A stretch of 64,000 nt of DNA from Bacteroidota bacterium. GTDB taxonomy: Bacteria; Bacteroidota; Bacteroidia; Chitinophagales; Chitinophagaceae. This document shows positions 15,364-23,983 of this stretch, one piece after another; within the stretch, counting starts at the first letter, position 1; each line of letters starts with the position of its first letter. The translations under genes were made by a program, and so were the position numbers. Under the pieces are notes generated by a model. It was not told where the DNA came from. It worked only from the letters and a program-made list of their open reading frames with translations, and did no database searches. Location: positions 173,342 through 237,341 of the forward strand of contig JAIUNW010000008.1 of NCBI GenBank assembly GCA_020161535.1, in the 5' to 3' direction.

Positions 15364-17637
15364 ATGGAACCACAATACCTACCCATTATCGCTGAAAAAT
15401 GTGCGGTTAGTCTCAAGCAGGCAAACAATGTTTATGGTCTGCAGGCCGAAGGCGCTACTATCCCTTTTATGGCCCGTTATCGCAAAGAAGCCACCGGCAA
15501 TCTCGATGAAGTGGCGATCAATCATATCGTCGAGCAGATTCAATATTTCCAGGACCTGGAGAAACGGAAAGACACGGTTCGAAAAACCATTGAGGGTTTG
15601 GGCAAAATGGATGCAGCCCTGCGTCAACGCATTGATGCTTGTATCGACGCCACCGAGTTGGAAGATATTTACCTGCCCTATAAACCCAAACGAAAAACGC
15701 GCGCCAGCCAGGCGATGGAGAAAGGCCTGGAACCGCTGGCGCATTGGCTGTTTTCGCAGGTGGCTGGTGATCCGGTAAAAGAAGGGACTGCTTTTATGAA
15801 TGATAGCGTAGCCAATGAAACGGATGCCTTGCAGGGTGCGCGCGATATCATTGCAGAATGGGTGGCCGAGCATGAGCAGGCCCGGGCTGCTGTGCGTTCT
15901 GCATTTCAGCAAGGAGCTGTTGTGGTAGCGCGGGTACTGACCACAAAAAAGGAAGAAGCCGAGGCGCAGAAATACCGTGACTATTTTGAATTTAGTGAGG
16001 CGTTGAATGCCTGCCCTTCACATCGCATGCTCGCCATCAGACGGGGCGAGAAAGAAGGGTTTCTGTTGATGGACATCAATGTTGACAAAGAGAAATCCAT
16101 TGCTGACCTGGAGCGATTGTTCTTGAAAAACACCCATGCAGCGGCAGCCGAAGTAAAGTTGGCGATAGCTGATGGTTTCGACCGCTTGTTAAAGCCGGCG
16201 ATTGAAACGGAATTCCGCCTGTCGAGCAAGCAGTTGGCCGATGAAGAAGCCATCCGCATTTTTGCGGAAAACCTTCGCCAGTTATTACTCGCTTCGCCGC
16301 TTGGCGCCAAACGTGTGTTGGCACTTGATCCTGGTTTTAGAACCGGATGCAAATTGGTTTGTCTCGATGCGCAGGGCAATTTGCTGTATAATACCGCTAT
16401 CTACCCGCATCCACCACAAAATGAGTCGGCCAAGGCGATACAAACCTTGAAAGAGTTGGTTAATAAATACCAGATGGAAGCAATTGGTATTGGCAACGGA
16501 ACAGCCGGTCGCGAAACAGAAACATTGGTGCGGGGCATTGACTTTGGCCGACCCATTATGGTATTTCAAGTGAATGAAAGCGGGGCGTCTATTTATTCAG
16601 CATCGGAAGTGGCGCGCGAAGAATTTCCTGACCACGATGTAACGGTGCGCGGTGCCGTGAGCATTGGTCGTCGCTTGTTGGATCCTTTGAGTGAATTGGT
16701 GAAGATTGATGCCAAATCAATTGGGGTGGGGCAGTACCAGCACGATGTGAACCAGTCGCGTTTGAAAGAAAGCCTCGACAAAGTGGTGGAGAGTTGCGTG
16801 AACCATGTGGGTGTGGATGTGAATACAGCGAGTAAACACCTCTTGCATTATGTGTCGGGATTGAGTGCAACGCTGGCAAAAAATATTGTTGACTACCGGC
16901 AGCAAAACGGGCCATTTACTTCGCGCGCAGCATTGAAAAAAGTGTCGATGATGGGCCCGAAATCATTTGAACAGTGTGCCGGCTTTTTACGCATACCGGA
17001 GGCCGCAGATCCGCTCGACAACAGTGCGGTGCACCCGGAGTCCTACCATATTGTTCAGGCGATGGCGGCCAATCTGGGCTGCTCGGTAAATGAATTGATT
17101 CAGCAACCCGAGCTGCGCAAAAAAGTGAAACCGCAGGATTATATATCAGAAAACATCGGTGCCTTCACCATTCAGGATATTTTGCAGGAGCTGGAGAAGC
17201 CGGGCCGTGATCCGCGTGCGCCAATCGAAGTGTTTCAGTTTGATGAAACGGTGAAAACGATGGAAGACCTGAAGCCCGGTATGCAGTTGCCCGGCATCGT
17301 TACCAATATCACGCAGTTTGGGGTATTTGTTGATGTTGGCGTAAAGCAGGATGGGTTGGTGCATGTGTCGCAACTCAGCAACCAGTATGTGAGTGATCCG
17401 GCTACGGTGGTAAAATTGCAACAGCGGGTGAAGGTGACCGTTATGGAGGTTGATGTAGCGCGTAAACGAATCGGTTTGTCGATGAAAGACGGTGCAGCCG
17501 GGAGCAAACAAGCTGCTTTTGCAGGCAAGCAAACAGCGGCAGCCGGTAAAAAACCAATTCCATCGCCGTTACAGAAACCTGCCAAAGAAGAAAGCTTTGA
17601 TGATAAACTCAAGGCATTAAAAGCCCGCTTTAAATAA
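15364..17637 (+). CDS. tex: Tex-family RNA-binding transcriptional accessory protein
   Basis: 757 residues, the typical Tex length. N-terminal Tex region with NNVYGLQAEGATIPFMARYRKEATGNLDE (described, split at residues 20-49), a YqgF/RNase H-like domain beginning at LALDPGFRTGCKLVCLD (about residue 320), a helix-hairpin-helix region around VDVNTASKHLLHYVSGLS and ASKxLLxx-type turns, and a C-terminal S1 domain (about residues 630-705, MQLPGIVTNITQFGVFVDVG). Tex binds nucleic acids and RNA polymerase complexes. The lysine-rich tail after the S1 domain is common. Confidence 0.95.
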   Translation: MEPQYLPIIAEKCAVSLKQANNVYGLQAEGATIPFMARYRKEATGNLDEVAINHIVEQIQYFQDLEKRKDTVRKTIEGLGKMDAALRQRIDACIDATELEDIYLPYKPKRKTRASQAMEKGLEPLAHWLFSQVAGDPVKEGTAFMNDSVANETDALQGARDIIAEWVAEHEQARAAVRSAFQQGAVVVARVLTTKKEEAEAQKYRDYFEFSEALNACPSHRMLAIRRGEKEGFLLMDINVDKEKSIADLERLFLKNTHAAAAEVKLAIADGFDRLLKPAIETEFRLSSKQLADEEAIRIFAENLRQLLLASPLGAKRVLALDPGFRTGCKLVCLDAQGNLLYNTAIYPHPPQNESAKAIQTLKELVNKYQMEAIGIGNGTAGRETETLVRGIDFGRPIMVFQVNESGASIYSASEVAREEFPDHDVTVRGAVSIGRRLLDPLSELVKIDAKSIGVGQYQHDVNQSRLKESLDKVVESCVNHVGVDVNTASKHLLHYVSGLSATLAKNIVDYRQQNGPFTSRAALKKVSMMGPKSFEQCAGFLRIPEAADPLDNSAVHPESYHIVQAMAANLGCSVNELIQQPELRKKVKPQDYISENIGAFTIQDILQELEKPGRDPRAPIEVFQFDETVKTMEDLKPGMQLPGIVTNITQFGVFVDVGVKQDGLVHVSQLSNQYVSDPATVVKLQQRVKVTVMEVDVARKRIGLSMKDGAAGSKQAAFAGKQTAAAGKKPIPSPLQKPAKEESFDDKLKALKARFK

Positions 17638-17723
17638 TACGGGAAAAATCCCGGCGCTTTCTGCGGATTTTCGGGTTGCCCGCCAACCGTTACGGAAGTA
17701 TGTTTGGTGCTCAATCAGCGATT

Positions 17724-17861
17724 ATGAAAGAGTTATCTGCAAACACCTTTAACATGGTTCAAAATTCCGTATCGGCTGTATTCCCCATCATGGTGGCTGT
17801 GCTGATTACGTCTGTTATTGCGCTTATTTTTTATGTAAAAAAGCGTCAGTCGGGTTTTTAA
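17724..17861 (+). CDS. Small single-span membrane protein (hypothetical)
   Basis: 45 residues from ATG 17724 (MKELSANTFNMVQNSVS); ATG 17700 is an in-frame alternative. Residues ~17-36 (VFPIMVAVLITSVIALIFYV) are one strong transmembrane helix followed by a basic KKRQ tail, so the C terminus should be cytoplasmic. It ends 22 bases before the aminotransferase gene. No family recognised. The hydrophobic pattern and positive-inside tail make it more than a chance frame. Confidence 0.45.
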   Translation: MKELSANTFNMVQNSVSAVFPIMVAVLITSVIALIFYVKKRQSGF

Positions 17862-17883
17862 GGTTTGGCTATCTTAGCCGGCG

Positions 17884-18729
17884 ATGTCGCAACTTCTTTT
17901 TTTAGACAACCAGTTTCATCGCGCCGGCCAGCCATTGATCAGTGTCGACAACCGCAGTTTCCGGTATGGTGATGGTTTGTTCGAAACCCTTCGGTGTAAA
18001 ACGGAAAACATACAACTCGCCGATTTTCATTTCGACCGGCTATTCAGCGGCATGCAATTATTGGGTTTTGAACCACCTTCTTTTTTTACCCGCAATTATC
18101 TGGCGGAAAAAGTGCAGCAATTGTTGCATCGTAATGGGCACAGTCAACTGGCGCGCGTTCGACTAACGGTATTCAGGGGAGATGGCGGTCCTTTTGATGC
18201 GGTATCAGGTTATCCGCACCTGCTTATTCAAAGTTGGGCACTTTCGGCAGGCACAAAAAAGATCAATGAAAACGGATTGGTGCTGGGTATTCACCAGTTA
18301 ACCAAAAAACCAATCGACCAGCTCGCCAATTGCAAAACTAACAACTATTTGTCGCCCTTGATGGCTGCCCGTGCAGCGAAAAAAAACCATTGGAACGATG
18401 CCGTTATTCTTAATACGGCCGACCGGGTTTGTGAAACCACCATTGCCAATATTTTTCTATTCAACAATGACCTGTTGATTACGCCGGCTTTAACAGAAGC
18501 ACCGGTGGCGGGCACCATGCGGCGTCATATTTTGCAGCAGGCCCGTCATTTGCAAATACCCATTGAAGAAAGGGCGGTTACCGTGGCTGAATTGCTGGAA
18601 GCAGAGGAGGTGTTTATCAGCAATGCCATCCAGGGCATTCGATGGGTGGCCAGCCTGGAGAACAAAAATTTTGTTCATTCGAAAACCAGTGCCTTGTTTC
18701 AGCAACTTATTACCCCCTTATGGCAGTGA
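17884..18729 (+). CDS. Class IV aminotransferase, aminodeoxychorismate lyase (PabC)-like
   Basis: 281 residues, fold-type IV PLP enzyme. VDNRSFRYGDGLFETLR (21-37) is the family N-terminal signature, K151 in NCKTNNYLSPL is the PLP lysine, and E184 in VCETTIANIF is the pyridine-nitrogen glutamate. The VAGTMRR phosphate loop resembles the VNGIMR of PabC more than the usual branched-chain enzyme text. PabC makes p-aminobenzoate for folate. Branched-chain or D-amino acid aminotransferase are alternatives. The photolyase ATG lies inside its last codons (10-base overlap). Confidence 0.8.
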   Translation: MSQLLFLDNQFHRAGQPLISVDNRSFRYGDGLFETLRCKTENIQLADFHFDRLFSGMQLLGFEPPSFFTRNYLAEKVQQLLHRNGHSQLARVRLTVFRGDGGPFDAVSGYPHLLIQSWALSAGTKKINENGLVLGIHQLTKKPIDQLANCKTNNYLSPLMAARAAKKNHWNDAVILNTADRVCETTIANIFLFNNDLLITPALTEAPVAGTMRRHILQQARHLQIPIEERAVTVAELLEAEEVFISNAIQGIRWVASLENKNFVHSKTSALFQQLITPLWQ

Positions 18730-20060
18730 ACGAAAAACCGAAGCCGGTGAAAAAAAGCGCAGTAGAGATTGCCATCATGTGGTTTCGACGCGACCTGCGG
18801 CTAAAAGACAATGCAGCGCTGTACCATGCCCTGCGTTCCGGTTATAAAGTATTGCCGGTTTTTATTTTCGACAGCAATATACTGGACGACCTGGCCGAGA
18901 AAAAAGATCCCCGGGTGGAATTTATTATGGATTGCCTTACGGCTATGCAGGCCAGTTTGAAAGAACTTGGATCGGGGCTGGTCATTAAGATCGGAAAGCC
19001 TTTGTCGGTATGGCAGGAATTACTGCGAGAATATTCAATCACAGCCGTGTACAGCAACCGCGATTATGAACAATATGCCATACAAAGGGATGCCGCGGTG
19101 GCTGATTTGCTTCGTGAAAACCAGGTCGATTTTCAGCAATTCAAAGACCAGGTCATATTTGACCAGAACGAAGTAGTAAAAGACAACGGTGATCCGTATA
19201 CGGTGTTTACGCCCTATAGCCGCAAATGGCTGCAGACACTGACTAATTTTCAGTTGAATCCTTATCCAACCGAGCGGTATGTCGATCAGTTCCTGCCCAG
19301 CAATGCCACGGCTTTGCCATCACTGACCGAAATAGGTTTTGCGGAAACGGGTTTTGATTTTCCATCGAAGGCGCTGGGCAAAACATTGTTGACCCATTAC
19401 CAGCGCGACCGTGATTTTCCTGCCTTGACCGGCACCTCCAAATTGGGTATTCACCTGCGCTTTGGAACCATCAGCATACGGGCCTTGGCAGCGTATGCGC
19501 GTCAATACAGTGATACCTATTTGAAAGAGTTGATCTGGCGGGAATTTTACCAGATGATATTGTTTCATTTTCCGCAGGTGAACGAAGGCCGGTCATTCAA
19601 AAAAGAATACGATCGCATACAATGGCGGCATGATGAAAAAGATTTTCATCGCTGGTGCGAGGGCAAGACCGGCTATCCCCTGGTAGATGCCGGTATGCGG
19701 GAGTTGAATGCCACGGGTTTTATGCACAACCGGGTACGTATGGTGACGGCTTCTTTTTTGGCCAAACATTTATTGATCGACTGGCGCTGGGGGGAAGCTT
19801 ATTTTGCTTCAAAATTGCTCGACTATGATTTTGCCAGCAACAATGGCGGTTGGCAATGGGCCGTTGGATGCGGCTGTGATGCAGCGCCTTATTTTCGAAT
19901 TTTTAACCCCAGTTTGCAGGCAAAAAAATTTGATCCCGACAATCACTATATACATCACTGGGTACCTGAAATGAAAGAGGCATCGTATGTAAAGCCCATG
20001 GTCGACCATGAAATGGCACGCAAGCGCTGCCTTGAAACATTTTCTAAAGCCCTAAAATGA
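18720..20060 (+). CDS. phrB: Deoxyribodipyrimidine photolyase (cryptochrome/photolyase family)
   Basis: 446 residues from ATG 18720. This start gives a 10-base overlap with the preceding gene and the normal photolyase N terminus, IAIMWFRRDLRLKDNAAL. The N-terminal Rossmann antenna domain is followed by the FAD-binding helical domain with WREFYQMILFHFP, TGYPLVDAGMREL, GFMHNRVRMVTASFL and ASNNGGWQWAVGCGCDAAPYF. It should repair cyclobutane pyrimidine dimers in light. The overlap with a PabC-like gene is notable since many photolyases use a folate antenna. It ends with TGA directly abutting the convergent mqnD stop. Confidence 0.93.
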   Translation: MAVNEKPKPVKKSAVEIAIMWFRRDLRLKDNAALYHALRSGYKVLPVFIFDSNILDDLAEKKDPRVEFIMDCLTAMQASLKELGSGLVIKIGKPLSVWQELLREYSITAVYSNRDYEQYAIQRDAAVADLLRENQVDFQQFKDQVIFDQNEVVKDNGDPYTVFTPYSRKWLQTLTNFQLNPYPTERYVDQFLPSNATALPSLTEIGFAETGFDFPSKALGKTLLTHYQRDRDFPALTGTSKLGIHLRFGTISIRALAAYARQYSDTYLKELIWREFYQMILFHFPQVNEGRSFKKEYDRIQWRHDEKDFHRWCEGKTGYPLVDAGMRELNATGFMHNRVRMVTASFLAKHLLIDWRWGEAYFASKLLDYDFASNNGGWQWAVGCGCDAAPYFRIFNPSLQAKKFDPDNHYIHHWVPEMKEASYVKPMVDHEMARKRCLETFSKALK

Positions 20061-20861
20061 TCAGTCGCCGTTGATGGCGGCATAAACCTTTTCCAGTTGC
20101 CGGATGGCCTCTTTTTCTTTTAAGCCAAGTCGAAGGGAATGGGCATTGACATACAGGTCAATGTGCTGCCGCATCACGTCTTCTGACATTTCCTGGGCAT
20201 GTTTGTACACAAACGGCGATAGTTTTGGGTAGCGATCGAACGACCATTGAATGCTTTCTCTAATTTTTTCTTCCAATAGCGCAGCGGTTTTTTCGTCGGT
20301 CGTTTTCTTCACCACGATGGCGCCCAGCGGCACGGGACAATCGAGGGTTTTTTCCCAGCGCTCACCCAGGTCGGTAATTTTGACTAGTCCGCGGGCGGCA
20401 TAGGTAAACCTGTTTTCATGGATGATCACACCCGCGTCTACTTGTCCATCGAGCAGGGCCTGCTCTATTTCATTAAAAACCATAAATACCTTGTTCCTGG
20501 CTTGTGGATACACCATGCTAAACAGCAAATGCGCCGTGGTGTTTCTACCGGGAATGGCTATGCGCAATTCGTTGACTTTGTTTTCGGCGATGGGTTCACG
20601 GGCAATGAGCAGGGGGCCGCAACCATTGCCGAGGGCGCCGCCCGACTCAAGCAGCCGGTACTTGTTTTTCACCAGCGGCCATACACCATAACTGATCTTG
20701 CTGATGTCGAGTTTGTCTTGCAAAGCCCATTCGTTCAGCGTTTGTACGTCTTCGAGCGCAAGCTCAAATTGAAAAGGCCCGGGGTCGATGTGTTTATTCA
20801 CCAGGGCATCGAAGATAAAAGTATCATTGGGGCAGGGGGAGAATCCGAGCGTGAGTAACAT
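20061..20861 (-). CDS. mqnD: 1,4-dihydroxy-6-naphthoate synthase
   Basis: 266 residues, usual MqnD length. The N terminus LGFSPCPNDTFIFDALV is the MqnD signature; RIAIPGRNTTAHLLF and AGVIIHENRF follow. It converts cyclic dehypoxanthinyl futalosine to 1,4-dihydroxy-6-naphthoate in the futalosine menaquinone pathway. It begins 1 base after the mqnB stop, so the two are almost certainly translated from one mRNA. Its stop abuts the photolyase stop in a shared TGATCA. Confidence 0.93.
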   Translation of the reverse strand: MLLTLGFSPCPNDTFIFDALVNKHIDPGPFQFELALEDVQTLNEWALQDKLDISKISYGVWPLVKNKYRLLESGGALGNGCGPLLIAREPIAENKVNELRIAIPGRNTTAHLLFSMVYPQARNKVFMVFNEIEQALLDGQVDAGVIIHENRFTYAARGLVKITDLGERWEKTLDCPVPLGAIVVKKTTDEKTAALLEEKIRESIQWSFDRYPKLSPFVYKHAQEMSEDVMRQHIDLYVNAHSLRLGLKEKEAIRQLEKVYAAINGD

Positions 20862-20862
20862 A

Positions 20863-21519
20863 TCAGAGGTTTTCCAGTAGTTGGATCAGTTTGGCATTCA
20901 GGTTGTTGATGGCCGTTGTCAATTGCCAGTTTTTCTTATTCCTTTCACCGATATAATTGGAGGCAGCACGCAGTTGCAGAAAGCTGATATTTTCCTGAAG
21001 GCAAACATAATGCAGGGCCGCCCCTTCCATCGATTCGATCAGGGCTTTGTATTTCTGTTCGTAGTAATGAATGCGTTCTTTATTGGTGCTAATCTCATTG
21101 ACGGTGATGGCGTTGGCTTTGGGTAGCTTCACTCGTTTCAACAGGGTGCTGGCAGGATTTACCAATACTGATTTTTTATAGGGCATTTCATTGGCCGCCA
21201 CCCAACCCAGATCGGTTAGGGATTTAAATTCTTTTTTTTCTACCACCCCCATATCGGCCATGAGGTCTTGTTTGATGGCGAAGACCGTACCGAGCGGTTT
21301 GGATCGATCAAATAATCCCCCGACCCCGGCCTGGATCACGAGGTCGGGTTTCTTGTACCGCAGATACCGGGTCAGCGCATAGGTAGTGGCCACGGCACCT
21401 ACACCTGTAACCAGGATATCGATATCCAATTCGATGTGATCGAGTTTGTCGGTTTGCGAGAGATGGTCGGTAAATGGCGCGATTTCACCCGCGGTGGCAG
21501 CTACCAGTAAACAGTGCAT
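20863..21519 (-). CDS. mqnB: Futalosine hydrolase
   Basis: 218 residues from ATG 21519 (MHCLLVAATAGEI); the longer frame upstream is not family-like. It is a nucleoside phosphorylase fold: IDILVTGVGAVATTYALTRYL, DLVIQAGVGGLFD, and SMEGAALHYVCLQE (the ME-G-A purine-binding region). It removes hypoxanthine from futalosine, giving dehypoxanthinyl futalosine. First gene of the mqnB-mqnD pair, divergent from the PTPS-like gene with 48 bases between starts. Confidence 0.9.
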   Translation of the reverse strand: MHCLLVAATAGEIAPFTDHLSQTDKLDHIELDIDILVTGVGAVATTYALTRYLRYKKPDLVIQAGVGGLFDRSKPLGTVFAIKQDLMADMGVVEKKEFKSLTDLGWVAANEMPYKKSVLVNPASTLLKRVKLPKANAITVNEISTNKERIHYYEQKYKALIESMEGAALHYVCLQENISFLQLRAASNYIGERNKKNWQLTTAINNLNAKLIQLLENL

Positions 21520-21567
21520 GTCTATAGCTTTGTGAACAAATGTCGCATTTCCGTGTAATTTAGCCTG

Positions 21568-21981
21568 ATGGGACAAAAAGTGGCTGTTTTCAGAAAGGAG
21601 CATTTCAATGCGGCGCACCGCTTGTACCGGGCCGATTGGGATGAGAACCGGAATTGGGCCGAGTTTGGCAAGTGCAGTTATCCAAATTATCATGGTCATA
21701 ATTATGAACTGGTGGTAAAACTGGTGGGCGAACCCAATCCCGAAACAGGCTATGTGATGGACCTTAAATTATTGTCGGCCATCATTCAGCGGGAAGTGCT
21801 GGAAAGATTTGATCACCGTAACCTGAACCTCGATACGGCCGAATTCGCCACGCTGATACCCACGGCCGAAAACATCGCGGTGGTGATCTATGGGTTGTTG
21901 CGCCCGCATATCACGCCCGACCTTGAACTGTATATTCGTTTGTACGAAACGGAAAGAAATTTTGTAGAGTACCCGGCTTAA
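21568..21981 (+). CDS. 6-pyruvoyl-tetrahydropterin synthase-type enzyme (COG0720)
   Basis: 137 residues. Zinc histidines H17 (FNAAHRLY), H42 and H44 (YHGHNY); catalytic cysteine C36. The spacing C36-x5-HGH matches animal-type PTPS (PTPS-II), whereas QueD usually has C-x3-HGH. The text [18 protein letters not shown] and ENIAVVIY also follows animal PTPS closely. It lies 10 bases before folE, which makes its substrate 7,8-dihydroneopterin triphosphate. Likely product: 6-pyruvoyl-tetrahydropterin, or 6-carboxytetrahydropterin if it doubles as QueD. Automated annotation would probably say queD; the motif argues for caution. Confidence 0.8.
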   Translation: MGQKVAVFRKEHFNAAHRLYRADWDENRNWAEFGKCSYPNYHGHNYELVVKLVGEPNPETGYVMDLKLLSAIIQREVLERFDHRNLNLDTAEFATLIPTAENIAVVIYGLLRPHITPDLELYIRLYETERNFVEYPA

Positions 21982-21991
21982 AAAAATACAC

Positions 21992-22588
21992 ATGGCATAT
22001 CACAAAGAAGAGTTCTACGATGAAGAAGTGACCCGTGGCTTGATCGAAAATTACAGAAGCACACTCCGGTTGCTGGGCGAAGATCCTGCGCGTGAAGGAT
22101 TGCTGAAAACACCTGAAAGAATGGCCAAGGCCATGCAATATATTACGCAGGGTTACCAGCTTAGTGCAAAAGAAATACTCGATTCTGCCCGGTTTCACGA
22201 AGATGTAAGTGAGATGATCATTGTAAAAGACATCGAGCTCTATAGTATGTGCGAACACCACCTGCTGCCATTTTTCGGAAAAGCACATATTGCGTATATC
22301 CCCAATGGTTATATCACTGGTCTGAGCAAACTGGCGCGCGTGGTAGATGTATTCAGCCGGCGACTGCAAGTGCAGGAAAGACTGACCCACGAAATATTAA
22401 TGGCCATCAAAGATTCATTGCAGCCCCTGGGCGTGGCTGTGGTGATTGAAGCCAGCCACCTGTGTATGATGATGCGCGGGGTACAAAAACAGAATTCGGT
22501 GACAACCACCTCGGCATTTTTCGGCGAATTTGAGAAAAATGAAACCCGCAGTGAATTCATGAAACTGATTTCTGCAAAACTGAGTTGA
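21992..22588 (+). CDS. folE: GTP cyclohydrolase I
   Basis: 198 residues. Zinc-binding [19 protein letters not shown] and the second cysteine in [12 protein letters not shown] are intact, with [17 protein letters not shown] near the N terminus and [20 protein letters not shown]. It converts GTP to 7,8-dihydroneopterin triphosphate, the entry to folate, biopterin-type and deazaguanine pathways. It follows the PTPS-like gene by 10 bases, a probable operon. Confidence 0.96.
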   Translation: MAYHKEEFYDEEVTRGLIENYRSTLRLLGEDPAREGLLKTPERMAKAMQYITQGYQLSAKEILDSARFHEDVSEMIIVKDIELYSMCEHHLLPFFGKAHIAYIPNGYITGLSKLARVVDVFSRRLQVQERLTHEILMAIKDSLQPLGVAVVIEASHLCMMMRGVQKQNSVTTTSAFFGEFEKNETRSEFMKLISAKLS

Positions 22589-22622
22589 ATAGTGTTATTT
22601 TGCGCATCAACGATTTCCTTAC

Positions 22623-23513
22623 ATGAAACATGCATACGTTTTCCCAGGCCAGGGTTCCCAATTTTCCGGGATGGGCAAGGAGCATTATAACAATAGCGCA
22701 TTTGGTAAAAAATTATTTGAACAGGCCAATGAAATCCTGGGTTTCCGGATTTCGGATATCATGTTCAATGGCACAGATGAAGACCTGAAGCAAACCAGTG
22801 TTACGCAACCAGCCGTATTTCTCCATTCAATCATTGCTTACCGTAGCATCGAGTTGGCAAAACCTGATATGGTAGCGGGACATTCATTGGGTGAGTTTTC
22901 GGCACTGGTGGCCAACAGCGTATTGGCATTTGACGATGCATTGAAACTGGTTTCTGTTCGGGCGAAAGCGATGCAAAAAGCCTGTGAATTGCAGCCATCA
23001 ACCATGGCTGCCGTACTGGGCCTCGAAGATGCAAAAGTGGAAGAAATATGTGCTGCTGTGCAAGCCGAAACCGGCGAGATCGTGGTGCCAGCCAATTATA
23101 ATTGTCCCGGGCAACTCGTGATCAGCGGTTCCATAAAAGGAATCGAAATTGCCTGCGAACGTATGAAGGCAGCGGGTGCCAAACGCGCACTGGTATTGCC
23201 GGTGGGCGGCGCTTTTCATTCGCCCCTGATGGCGCCAGCCAAAGAAGAACTCAAAGCGGCCATTGAGCAAACCAAATTTCAACAGCCATCCTGCCCGGTG
23301 TACCAGAATGTGGTGGCCAGGGCTGTATTGGACAAAGAGGAGATCAAACAAAACCTGATCGATCAGTTAACCGGTCCGGTGCGGTGGACGCAATCGGTGC
23401 AGGCCATGATACGCGATGGTGCCAGCCGGTTTACCGAGGTAGGTCCGGGCAAAGTGCTGTCGGGTTTGATTGGTAAAATTGATAAATCAGTGGCCACCGA
23501 CAATGTGGCCTGA
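22623..23513 (+). CDS. fabD: Malonyl-CoA:ACP transacylase
   Basis: 296 residues. N-terminal FPGQGSQFSGMGKE, nucleophile S88 in VAGHSLGEFSAL, the Q-x-x-I/L arginine region VSVRAKAMQKA, and catalytic H199 in GGAFHSPLM. Transfers malonyl from CoA to acyl carrier protein for fatty acid synthesis. It follows folE by 34 bases in the same direction. Confidence 0.96.
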   Translation: MKHAYVFPGQGSQFSGMGKEHYNNSAFGKKLFEQANEILGFRISDIMFNGTDEDLKQTSVTQPAVFLHSIIAYRSIELAKPDMVAGHSLGEFSALVANSVLAFDDALKLVSVRAKAMQKACELQPSTMAAVLGLEDAKVEEICAAVQAETGEIVVPANYNCPGQLVISGSIKGIEIACERMKAAGAKRALVLPVGGAFHSPLMAPAKEELKAAIEQTKFQQPSCPVYQNVVARAVLDKEEIKQNLIDQLTGPVRWTQSVQAMIRDGASRFTEVGPGKVLSGLIGKIDKSVATDNVA

Positions 23514-23527
23514 TTGAGCTTTACTTG

Positions 23528-23983
23528 TCAACTGAATTTCAGCGAACAGTTCACCCATTCCGGGTCAAAATCAGCGTCGTATTTCTTGTAAAAATGAATG
23601 GCGGGTTCATTCCATTCCAGCACCTGCCAAACCATGCCCTCGAATCCTTTTTCCTTGCACTCTACCAGCAGCCGGTCGAATAAAAGTCGACCGAGACCGA
23701 GACCTCTTTTTTCTTCCGTCACCAAAATGTCTTCGAGGTACATGCGTTGTCCCTTCCAGGTGCTGTAACGAATATAGTACAAGGCGAAGCCCTGCACCAC
23801 GCCGTCCAACTCAGCCACAAAAGCCCACCACACCGGTTGTGCACCAAATCCGCTGTCGGTAAAATGCGCCAGCGTTACGGTTACTTCATCGGGGGCACGT
23901 TCGTACACAGCCAATTCTTTGATCAATTCTAACAATCGCGCGCAATCTTCCTGCTGCGCTCTTCTGATTACAATGTTATTCAT
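23528..23983 (-). CDS. GNAT family N-acetyltransferase (diamine acetyltransferase-like)
   Basis: 151 residues. The acetyl-CoA loop is KRGLGLGRLLFDRLL, preceded by LEDILVTEE and followed by WQVLEWNEPAIHFYKKY, as in spermidine/spermine acetyltransferase-like GNATs (about 150-170 residues). Acetylates a small amine, probably a polyamine or thialysine; substrate unproven. Its ATG overlaps the stop of the upstream transsulfuration gene by 4 bases (ATGA), so translation is coupled. Confidence 0.85.
   Translation of the reverse strand: MNNIVIRRAQQEDCARLLELIKELAVYERAPDEVTVTLAHFTDSGFGAQPVWWAFVAELDGVVQGFALYYIRYSTWKGQRMYLEDILVTEEKRGLGLGRLLFDRLLVECKEKGFEGMVWQVLEWNEPAIHFYKKYDADFDPEWVNCSLKFS

Noticed and set aside
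21568..21981. Firm queD label
   Set aside because: The cysteine-to-HGH spacing is five residues as in PTPS-II, not three as in QueD; the name was left open.
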